NCBI GenBank assembly: GCA_002419025.1
Contig: DIFG01000052.1
Span: 1 to 30,039, forward strand
Direction of reading: 5' to 3'
Source of the DNA: Deltaproteobacteria bacterium UBA5754
GTDB lineage: Bacteria > Desulfobacterota > Dissulfuribacteria > Dissulfuribacterales > UBA5754
DNA length: 30,039 nucleotides
Shown here: positions 23,569 through 30,039 of the stretch, one piece after another
Numbering within the stretch: position 1 is the first letter of the stretch
Layout of the letters: each line of letters opens with the position of its first letter
Notes under the pieces: model-generated
The model's database searches: none
What the model was told of the DNA's origin: nothing
What the model saw: the letters and a program-made list of their open reading frames with translations, nothing else
Position numbers and translations under genes: made by a program

Positions 23569-25155
23569 ATGAAATGGACAGATGAAGCGCTGACATACCT
23601 TGAGAAGGTGCCTCCCTTTGTCCGTCCCATGGCGAAAAAGGGCGTGGAGGCCTTTGCCCGGAGCCGGGGATGCACCACGGTCACAGTGGAGATTATCCTC
23701 CAGGCCAGGGAAAGGATGATGGGGAAAAAGGGCGGTCATGACCATGAAAGGGGAAACCGGGCTGAACTCGACAGCGAGACCGCCTGTCTCCAGCCCGATA
23801 TAAGCCGGTTTTTTGCGAGAGAAGGCGTGGACCCCTTGAGACATGCCTTTGAGAAAAAGACCGCGGTGCATGCCGGGGCCGGAGGAACGTATCTTGAAGG
23901 GAAAGCAGCGATCCAGGCGGCATGGGACGCATCTGCCGGCAAAAGCGACGCTTCGAGACTTCGTGTCGTCTATATGCATATCCCCTTCTGCCGGGGCAGG
24001 TGCCGGTTCTGCGGCTTTTACATGTACAACCTGAAGGACGATTCGAGCCGTGTCTATACGGATGCCCTGCTCGATGAGATCAGACAATGTGCGGAGCTTC
24101 CGGCTGTTGCAGATGCCCCCATCCTCGCCGTCTATCTTGGTGGAGGAACCCCGACTGAGCTGGAGGCGGAAGATCTTGAGCGCCTGCTTGGCGGCATATA
24201 CAGATATCTCCCCCTTTCCAACGACTGCGAGATCACGGTGGAGGGCCGGGTGGACGGATTCACCGATGAGAAGATGAACGCCTGCATAAGGGGCGGGGCC
24301 AACAGGTTCTCCCTCGGCGTGCAGACCTTTAACACGGAGGTGCGAAGACTCATGGGAAGGCGGGCCTCGAGGGAGAAGATCCTTGATCGCCTCTCAAGAC
24401 TCACCGCTCTCAACCAGGCGGCGACGGTCATCGACCTCATCTACGGGTTTCCAGGCCAGACCATGGATATCTGGGAGAAGGACGTTCGGACCTTCCTCGA
24501 TGAGACGGATCTGGACGGATGCGACATGTACCAGTTGAACGTCTTTCAGGGGGGGCCGCTCGCGACCGCCATTGAAGAGGGGAAGATCGAGCCTGCTGCA
24601 GATATCCCGGCCCAGGCGGAGATGTTCAGTCTCGGCAGGCGCCTTGCACAAAAGGCGCATCTCAAACGCCTTTCCATGTGCCACTGGGCAAGATCTACAA
24701 GGGAGCGCAACCGCTACAACTCCTTCACCCGTTACGGGGCCACGTGCATTCCCATCGGTTGCGGCGCAGGGGGCCGGCTTTCCGGACACTATTTCTTCCA
24801 GGAAGGAGATCTCAAGGAATACTACCGTAGGGTCGGGGAAGGGGAAAAGCCGGTGGCAACTGCCATGAAACTCCCTGAACACTCACCCCTCTTCCGGGAA
24901 CTGGTGGGCCGCATGGAAGAAGGAGCGGTGGATCTGGTTTCCCTTGGGAAACGACACGGACTCGACCTGATGGGCCTCTTCGGCCCCCTTTTATCTCAGT
25001 GGGAAAGAACGGGTCTCGTCCGTCTCGATGAGGACGATTGGGTCGAGTTAACGGAGGCAGGTGAGTTCTGGAACGTGAACATGGCCCAGGCACTGATCGA
25101 TTACCTCCTGCTCGTCACGGAAGGCAAAAACAAGCCAGGTGCCATGGCCCTGTAG
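23569..25155 (+). CDS. HutW/ChuW-like radical SAM enzyme with N-terminal PCP_red domain
   Basis: This 528-residue protein has a PCP_red-like domain at residues 1-50 (VPPFVRPMAKKGVEAFAR), a 75-residue linker, then a HemN-type radical SAM domain with C141-x3-C145-x2-C148 in 'HIPFCRGRCRFCGFY'. The CGFY ending and C-terminal layout resemble HutW/ChuW, enzymes that open heme anaerobically to release iron, more than coproporphyrinogen dehydrogenase HemN/HemW. PCP_red domains occur in chlorophyll-reductase subunits and at N-termini of some radical SAM proteins. The next gene encodes a flavodoxin-like protein, a plausible electron donor. The substrate (heme or another tetrapyrrole) is inferred. Confidence 0.8.
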   Translation: MKWTDEALTYLEKVPPFVRPMAKKGVEAFARSRGCTTVTVEIILQARERMMGKKGGHDHERGNRAELDSETACLQPDISRFFAREGVDPLRHAFEKKTAVHAGAGGTYLEGKAAIQAAWDASAGKSDASRLRVVYMHIPFCRGRCRFCGFYMYNLKDDSSRVYTDALLDEIRQCAELPAVADAPILAVYLGGGTPTELEAEDLERLLGGIYRYLPLSNDCEITVEGRVDGFTDEKMNACIRGGANRFSLGVQTFNTEVRRLMGRRASREKILDRLSRLTALNQAATVIDLIYGFPGQTMDIWEKDVRTFLDETDLDGCDMYQLNVFQGGPLATAIEEGKIEPAADIPAQAEMFSLGRRLAQKAHLKRLSMCHWARSTRERNRYNSFTRYGATCIPIGCGAGGRLSGHYFFQEGDLKEYYRRVGEGEKPVATAMKLPEHSPLFRELVGRMEEGAVDLVSLGKRHGLDLMGLFGPLLSQWERTGLVRLDEDDWVELTEAGEFWNVNMAQALIDYLLLVTEGKNKPGAMAL

Positions 25156-25189
25156 AAAAGGATATCCACAGCAAAGGAGGAGGAAAGGC

Positions 25190-25726
25190 ATGAAATATCT
25201 CATTGTCTGCGCGGGAAAATACGGATCGACCTTGCAGACCGGCAGATGGATCGGGGAACGGCTTGAGGGCGACGTCCTTGTAACCGAGGCCAGGGAGATG
25301 GCGGATCCGGGTGAAAGGGACGTGGTCATCCTCGGATCGGGCATTTACAGCCACACAGTCCTTCCCGACATCATGCAGTATGTGGATAAATACAGGGAGA
25401 CCCTCGCAGGCAAAAAGACCGCTGTCTTCGGGGTGGCCATCGACACCACCGGGGTCTTTGTCAGGGGAAAGGTGCACGGGGGCTGGTCGTACATCCTTCC
25501 CCTGATCGAAAGACTGCCCGCTCCTCCTGTCTATGCCGGACTCCTCGGCGGCGAGATCAACCCCATGAAGCTCGACGACGGGGACCGGGAGAAACTCGAG
25601 AGGTTCTACAAGATGATGGACATGGGCGACGGGGTCCTCTTCAAGACCAGGATGACCAAGCAGGCCGCGTGGGAGTTTGCGGAAAAGCTCATGAATCGCA
25701 TGAACTCGGACTGGGGCCATCCATGA
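25190..25726 (+). CDS. Flavodoxin-domain protein (HemG-like)
   Basis: This 178-residue protein has an N-terminal flavodoxin fold with an FMN-phosphate loop of the form GKYGSTLQTG (residues 9-18) and a second flavin-contact region 'GSGIYSHT'. It resembles the HemG/flavodoxin_5 type (protoporphyrinogen oxidase of some proteobacteria) but could equally be a plain electron carrier. The ATG at 25190 follows AAAGGAGGAGG closely. It lies 34 bp after the HutW-like gene and probably forms a pair with it in anaerobic tetrapyrrole or heme-iron metabolism (inference). Confidence 0.8.
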   Translation: MKYLIVCAGKYGSTLQTGRWIGERLEGDVLVTEAREMADPGERDVVILGSGIYSHTVLPDIMQYVDKYRETLAGKKTAVFGVAIDTTGVFVRGKVHGGWSYILPLIERLPAPPVYAGLLGGEINPMKLDDGDREKLERFYKMMDMGDGVLFKTRMTKQAAWEFAEKLMNRMNSDWGHP

Positions 25727-25757
25727 ACTTGAATCCGTGAGACGGCAAAATACAGAC

Positions 25758-25980
25758 CTGATCCCGCTCAAAAAACCCGATTTTCGCGGCGTGCATGGCG
25801 TCCATCCTTGGACGCCACCCCTTCGGGGCTGTCTTCAGCTGTGCAAATCGGCAGTTCTCCCGATTTGTGCTTCAATTTTCCAGTCCATGCGACGTACGCT
25901 GTAGGGGCGAATCACGATTCGCCCTCCTCATTCCTGGAAAATTTCGCGCCTTGCATCTCGGGCTTTTTGAGCAGGATCAG
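25758..25980. mobile_element. MITE-like inverted-repeat element, second type
   Basis: A 223-bp non-coding stretch is bounded by 23-bp inverted repeats (25758-25780 and 25958-25980, two mismatches). It contains three internal hairpins: GGCGTCCA/TGGACGCC (25797-25816), CAAATCGG/CCGATTTG (about 25844-25867) and GGGCGAATC/GATTCGCCC (25905-25924). No target duplication was identified. It has no sequence in common with the 133-bp element. Confidence 0.55.
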
Positions 25981-26144
25981 ATTTTGAGGTTTTTGCAGCG
26001 CGATCAGACCTGCGAACGATATCATCGCAGTATGGACCAACAAACCTATTCTTGATGAATGATGAAGATATGGCCGAATAGTTGATGAATGAGGCCCAAA
26101 CATTGCTATAGGTATTAATCAAAATCGCACAGAGGATGTAGAAC

Positions 26145-26378
26145 ATGCTCGATGCAAAAACCGTTAGCTCGCTGTCCAAGGCCGGAATGGTGGCATCCCT
26201 TGCGGTCCTCACCCTTACCGGGCTTGGGCGGGGGCGTTCCAACCGGAACATCCATGTCTTGGCAGGGGTGGCCCTTATCGGTTTTTCCGTGTGGCATTAC
26301 AATATCTGCCGGCCGCCGGAGAGAAGGATGCTGGCGGGGGCGATGCCGAGGGAAACTGACCCGGGCCTTGCCCGTTAG
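26145..26378 (+). CDS. Small two-helix membrane protein before dmeF
   Basis: This 77-residue protein has two likely membrane helices (about 13-26 and 36-52), the second with 'HVLAGVALIGFSVWHYNIC'. The paired histidines and the single cysteine could bind metal or heme, but this is speculative. The ATG at 26145 follows GGATG, and the stop is 19 bp before dmeF, suggesting co-transcription. No family recognised. In other bacteria dmeF is often preceded by the regulator dmeR; none is present here. Confidence 0.6.
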   Translation: MLDAKTVSSLSKAGMVASLAVLTLTGLGRGRSNRNIHVLAGVALIGFSVWHYNICRPPERRMLAGAMPRETDPGLAR

Positions 26379-26397
26379 ACCTAGGAGAAAAAAACTG

Positions 26398-27342
26398 ATG
26401 CACATCCACACCCTTGACCGATGGCAACATCCGCACGACTTTGCTGACGATTCCAGCCACGCCGAGAAAAACACGAGAAACGTCATGATCCTCACGGCGT
26501 TTACCATGGTGGCGGAGATCGTGACCGGAGTGATGACAGGCTCCATGGCTCTTCTTGCTGACGGCTGGCACATGTCCACGCATGTCGCGGCATTCGGCGT
26601 CACGCTCTTTGCCTACCGGTATGCGCGCAACCAGGCGGACAACCCGCGGTTCACGTTCGGGACCGGAAAGATAGGCGTGCTCGGAGGCTTCGCGAACGCC
26701 ACGGCGCTCGCCGTGGTGGCGCTGGTAATGTCGTTGGAGTCGATCACCCGCCTGTTTGAACCGCGGACGATCCATTTCAACGAGGCGATCTTCGTGGCCG
26801 TAGCCGGCCTACTCGTGAATCTGGCAAGCGGGCTGATGCTGCGCGAGCATGGTCACGTCCACGAGCATGGCAACGATGATGAGGCCCGCCATCACGATCA
26901 CAACCTGCGCGCCGCGTATCTTCATGTCCTTGCGGATGCATTCACATCCGTGCTGGCCATCCTGGCGCTGCTTGCGGGCAAATACGTCGGTCTTGTATGG
27001 ATAGATCCCTTGATGGGCCTGGTCGGGGCCGCGGTGATCACGAGGTGGGCATATGGTCTTGCACGCGACACAGGCCATGTATTGATCGACTGCGCGCCTG
27101 ATGACCGGATCCGCTCCACGATAAGACGTGCGATCGAAGACGACGCGGACAACCGTATAGCCGATCTCCATGTCTGGTGTGTCGGTCCGCATCATTATTC
27201 CGTAGCGATATCCGTGGTGACTCATCAGCCGAGGGCGCCGGAACATTACAAAAATCTTCTTGGCCACATCCCGCACCTCGCGCACGTCCTCGTCGAGGTG
27301 AACCCCTGTCCGGGCCCATCCTGCCTTGCGTCTCCCGCCTGA
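26398..27342 (+). CDS. dmeF: Cation diffusion facilitator, DmeF type (Co/Ni/Fe efflux)
   Basis: This 314-residue inner-membrane metal/proton antiporter has six predicted helices. Its closest type by eye is DmeF: 'SMALLADGWHMSTHVAAFG' in helix 2 and 'RFTFGTGKIGVLGGF' in the helix 2-3 region. The transport site appears as H58-x3-H62 in helix 2 and H176-x3-D180 in helix 5 (HVLAD), i.e. His where zinc CDFs have Asp, consistent with cobalt/nickel/iron preference. A His-rich loop (about 151-168) precedes helix 5. The start at 26398 has GGAG upstream and suits family length; upstream codons overlap the small membrane gene. The second P-ATPase follows 43 bp downstream. Confidence 0.9.
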   Translation: MHIHTLDRWQHPHDFADDSSHAEKNTRNVMILTAFTMVAEIVTGVMTGSMALLADGWHMSTHVAAFGVTLFAYRYARNQADNPRFTFGTGKIGVLGGFANATALAVVALVMSLESITRLFEPRTIHFNEAIFVAVAGLLVNLASGLMLREHGHVHEHGNDDEARHHDHNLRAAYLHVLADAFTSVLAILALLAGKYVGLVWIDPLMGLVGAAVITRWAYGLARDTGHVLIDCAPDDRIRSTIRRAIEDDADNRIADLHVWCVGPHHYSVAISVVTHQPRAPEHYKNLLGHIPHLAHVLVEVNPCPGPSCLASPA

Positions 27343-27385
27343 GGCCGGGTTGCCATCGAAATCTTCCACGAGGAGCGGCGGACAG

Positions 27386-29608
27386 ATGACAACGGATAAT
27401 AATAAAATGTTTTCGGCGGAAGGAATCGCCATAAGACACAGCATCCCGGGCCGTATACGGGTAAAGGTGGAGGCCGTCCGCCAGGACTGGGAACGGGCCG
27501 CTGCCCTCGAAAGATGGCTTGAAGACCGCCTGGGGGTCACCGCTGTGGAGGCAAAGCCCCTCACCGGGAGCGTCATCGTGCTTTACGATCAGGCGAACGC
27601 GGCCTCGCCCGAGATCCTCGATCTCATCGCGGGGTGGCTCGCCCTTGATTTCCCCGGGAAACGGGCCCATCCGCCCAGGACGACCAAGTGTGCCGACACA
27701 TGTCCTGCGTGCCGGGCGAAAAACCACAGTACGTCGTTTTTCGCCCGGGCCGTCGAGGTGGTGGCGCTTACCGCGTTCATGGCCTGGGCCCTGATCCGGG
27801 ATCTCGTCTTCGGCGCCCCACTCCCCCAGGGCCCAGCGAGCCTCGTGGCCGTTGTCTCGGTCATCGGGGCCATCCCTCTTTTCCGCCATGCATGGAAGGA
27901 CATGCACGAGGGCCGTCACATGACCCTTTTCCCTTTCCTCGCCCTCACCACCCTCATAGCCGTGTTCGTGGGTGAGGCCATGACCGCCCTCGAGGTGATC
28001 TGGATACTGAGGATCGGCATGCTACTCGAGGACTACGTGGCCGAGCGGTCCCGCAAGGCCATCCGCGAGATCCTCCAGGTCGCGGCAAAGGACACGTTCG
28101 TCATCGTGGACGGCGTCGAGGTCCAGGTCCCGGTCGAACAGGTCCGTCCAGGGGACACGGTCGCCTGTCACACCGGGGAGAAGATCCCGGTGGACGGGAT
28201 CGTCACACGGGGAGAGGCCATGGTGGACGAGGCCTCCATCACCGGGAGGGCCGAGCCCGAGCATAAAAAGGAGGGGGACCGGGTCTTCGCCGGGACCATC
28301 GTCCAGCAGGGGGTCGTGTTCATCGAGGCCGGAAAGGTCGGGGACGAGACCTATCTTTCGCGGATCCTCCAAATGGTCGAGGGCTCCCTCGAGAACCGCG
28401 CGCCCTCCGAGAAAAGGGCGGACGTGCTCGCTGCCCGGCTGATGAAGATCGGCGCCGCAGCAATCCTCGGCACATTCATCCTTACCCTCGATCCTGTTCG
28501 GGCCTTCACCGTCCTTCTCGTAATTGCCTGCCCATGCGCCACGGTGCTTGCCGCATCGACGGCGGTATCCGCGGCCCTTGCGAACGCAGCGAGAAACCGC
28601 ATCCTCATAAAGGGCGGACTCTACCTCGAAAGGATAGGCGAGGCGGACTGCTTCTGTTTTGACAAGACAGGGACGCTCACGGCGGAGGTGCCCCGTGTGA
28701 TAGATGTGGTTGTGAGGACCGCCCGCCAGAGGATCGAAGATGTTCTTGGCCTTGCCGCCGCCGCCGAGGCCCACAACCCCCATCCCCTGGCCCGGGCCAT
28801 CCTCTCTGCTGCGAAGGAGCACGCAATAACCCCGCGGCCTCACGCGGTCTGCGAGTTCGTCCTTGGAAAGGGCGTGAGGGCGCGGGTAGGAAAGGACGTG
28901 ATCCTCGTGGGAAACCATGCCTTCATGGCCGAAGAGGGAGTTGATGCGGTATATTTTAGGCGTAAGGCCGATGAATTCGCGGCGCAGGGAAACTCGGTCG
29001 TGTATGTGGCAAGGAACGGAAAGGCCCAGGGCCTGATCGTCATCGCCAACACCCTCCGATCCGGGGCAAGGGATGTGATCGAGTGGCTGCGGGAAGACGG
29101 TGTCCTGGACATCCATCTCATCACCGGGGACGCGGAGCCAGTGGCCGCCGAGATGGCCAGGGAGTTCGCGTTTCCCGGCTTCCGGGCGGCCCTTTTGCCC
29201 GAGGACAAGGCCGACTACGTGGAGGCCTTGGAAAGCCGGGGAAGGAGGGTCGTCATGGTGGGAGACGGGGTGAACGACGCACTGGCCCTTGCCCGGGCGA
29301 GCGTGGGTGTGGCCATGGGGGCCGGTGGGGCCGAGGTCGCGATCGAGGCGGCCGACATCGCCCTCGTGGACAGCGATCTTGAACGCATTGTCAAACTCCG
29401 TCAGTTAAGCCACCAGACCCTCAAGGTCATCGAGGAGAACCACTGGCTTGCGGTCTCCACCAACATCGGAGGCGTGGCCCTCGGGGCCGCAGGGATCCTG
29501 ACTCCCCTCATGGCAGGCGCCCTCCACATCGTCCACACCTTGGGGATCATGCTGAACTCGAGCCGGCTTCTCGCATGGGAGCCGCCTGGGCTCGGCAAAA
29601 AGGCCTGA
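27386..29608 (+). CDS. P1B-type metal ATPase with HMA_2-like domain and TGR actuator motif
   Basis: This 740-residue pump has an HMA_2-like N-terminus (about 15-80; IPGRIRVK, as in the ATPase at 17728), then a cysteine cluster C102-x3-C106-x2-C109. The membrane metal motif is C382-P-C384 and D426 is the phosphorylated residue of DKTGT. The HP motif is present (465-466). Two unusual positions: the actuator motif is T286-G-R288 where nearly all P-type ATPases have TGE, and the hinge reads GDGVNDAL instead of GDG(I/V)NDAP. These may be family traits rather than mutations. The start at 27386 follows AGGAG. Metal unknown; the dmeF neighbour suggests a transition metal. Confidence 0.9.
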   Translation: MTTDNNKMFSAEGIAIRHSIPGRIRVKVEAVRQDWERAAALERWLEDRLGVTAVEAKPLTGSVIVLYDQANAASPEILDLIAGWLALDFPGKRAHPPRTTKCADTCPACRAKNHSTSFFARAVEVVALTAFMAWALIRDLVFGAPLPQGPASLVAVVSVIGAIPLFRHAWKDMHEGRHMTLFPFLALTTLIAVFVGEAMTALEVIWILRIGMLLEDYVAERSRKAIREILQVAAKDTFVIVDGVEVQVPVEQVRPGDTVACHTGEKIPVDGIVTRGEAMVDEASITGRAEPEHKKEGDRVFAGTIVQQGVVFIEAGKVGDETYLSRILQMVEGSLENRAPSEKRADVLAARLMKIGAAAILGTFILTLDPVRAFTVLLVIACPCATVLAASTAVSAALANAARNRILIKGGLYLERIGEADCFCFDKTGTLTAEVPRVIDVVVRTARQRIEDVLGLAAAAEAHNPHPLARAILSAAKEHAITPRPHAVCEFVLGKGVRARVGKDVILVGNHAFMAEEGVDAVYFRRKADEFAAQGNSVVYVARNGKAQGLIVIANTLRSGARDVIEWLREDGVLDIHLITGDAEPVAAEMAREFAFPGFRAALLPEDKADYVEALESRGRRVVMVGDGVNDALALARASVGVAMGAGGAEVAIEAADIALVDSDLERIVKLRQLSHQTLKVIEENHWLAVSTNIGGVALGAAGILTPLMAGALHIVHTLGIMLNSSRLLAWEPPGLGKKA

Positions 29609-29646
29609 TGACACACGGATGTGAGATCCGGGAAGGCATTTTTTTA

Positions 29647-29675
29647 TTGACAAAATTTTAGTTATGCCGTAAAAA
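29647..29675 (+). promoter_or_regulatory. Promoter/operator of feoA, shared with the metal operon
   Basis: TTGACA (29647-29652) and TAAAAA (29670-29675) with a 17-bp spacer. The block contains TTTTAGTTAT and CGTAAA as at 16000-16027. The arrangement TTTTA-N9-TAAAA is symmetric at its ends. Confidence 0.55.
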
Positions 29676-29736
29676 GTTTTTGTTTCGTATTATAAACAAT
29701 CTATCAAACAAAAGTTGTCCTTCCGGAGAAATTGCA

Positions 29737-30006
29737 ATGCTCGAAAGTCAGGTGCAGGGCATGAACGCATCCCCTGCTTTTCCGCTCGCCTTTGCATCAG
29801 CAGGAGAACGGGTCAGGATCGTCTCTCTCACGGGTGGCCGAGGCTTTCAGGAGAGGTTCATGAGCATGGGGCTTGCCATTGGAGACGTGGTGGAGATCAT
29901 CCAGTGCCGTCCCAACGGGGCAGTGGTGATCGGCAAGGAGGGCATGCGCTACGGACTTGGCGGCGGAATGGCCCAGAAGATCCTTGTAACCATAAAGGAA
30001 CCTTGA
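29737..30006 (+). CDS. feoA: Ferrous iron transport protein A
   Basis: This 89-residue protein is a single FeoA domain (about 20-88) with the usual 'RIVSLTGGRGFQERFMSMGLAIGD' and 'IGKEGMRYGLGGGMAQKI' segments; it supports Fe(II) uptake by FeoB. The ATG at 29737 with CCGGAG upstream was chosen over a TTG at 29680. It is the last complete gene; feoB would be expected next. The last 30 bases (from an ATG at 30010) are open in one frame but have no ribosome binding site and are too short to assign. The promoter element is shared with the upstream metal operon. Confidence 0.92.
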   Translation: MLESQVQGMNASPAFPLAFASAGERVRIVSLTGGRGFQERFMSMGLAIGDVVEIIQCRPNGAVVIGKEGMRYGLGGGMAQKILVTIKEP

Positions 30007-30039
30007 AAAATGAGGAATTTCGTTCGAGGGCAAGGCGCG

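Noticed and set aside
28022..29116. Minus-strand open frame of 364 codons within the second P-ATPase
   Set aside because: Antisense shadow; the sense frame carries all P-type ATPase motifs.

Overview
The window looks like a chromosomal segment of a Gram-negative strict anaerobe, most likely a deltaproteobacterium in the broad sense (Desulfobacterota). This is an inference from several features: high GC, an anaerobic class III ribonucleotide reductase with its activase, three further iron-sulfur/radical-SAM or heme-related genes, citramalate-route isoleucine synthesis, and SpmA/SpmB/SpoIIIAA-like genes without other sporulation genes. No rRNA, tRNA or CRISPR was seen.

Positions 1-15.8 kb are mostly housekeeping. 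A CLC-type chloride channel with a CBS pair (229-2055) is followed by nrdD-nrdG behind a promoter overlapped by an NrdR-like box. A minus-strand operon follows: J-domain protein, lysC, cimA and a ComEA-like helix-hairpin-helix protein (8521-5049). Next come an exported protein with a charged tail, and a minus-strand operon of an R3H-ATPase, spmA and spmB (12204-9560). The rest of this part is a lipoprotein with its own terminator, a DksA-like zinc-finger protein coupled to a formyltransferase-like protein, and ispF coupled to a PflA-like radical SAM protein.

Positions 15.8-30 kb form a metal and iron island. A tightly packed operon encodes a DUF2325 protein, a P1B-type ATPase with a Ser-Cys-Ala motif in place of Cys-Pro-Cys, a protein made of three FeoA-like units, and three small membrane proteins. 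Two of these are paralogues with Pro/His/Met-rich N-termini and a shared 'DQFWKGA' membrane motif; the third is glycine/alanine-rich and recalls magnetosome MamC. Downstream on the same strand are an exported FmdE-like protein, a 40-residue membrane protein, a HutW/ChuW-like radical SAM enzyme fused to a PCP_red domain, and a HemG/flavodoxin-like protein. A second block holds a two-helix membrane protein, a DmeF-type cation efflux protein, a second P-type ATPase with an HMA_2-like N-terminus and an unusual actuator motif, and feoA.

The first block resembles ferrosome (fez) loci, which also pair an unusual P1B-6 ATPase with small membrane proteins. My main hypothesis is that it encodes a membrane-bound iron or metal store or an efflux platform. 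A nearly identical promoter/operator sequence precedes both the DUF2325-led operon and feoA, suggesting co-regulation.

Three 133-bp copies of a MITE-like element (99% identical) sit in this island. One inserted exactly in a Shine-Dalgarno sequence and duplicated it. Another supplied the stop codon of a gene, whose pre-insertion ending can be reconstructed from the target duplication. A second type of inverted-repeat element (223 bp) lies before the dmeF block.
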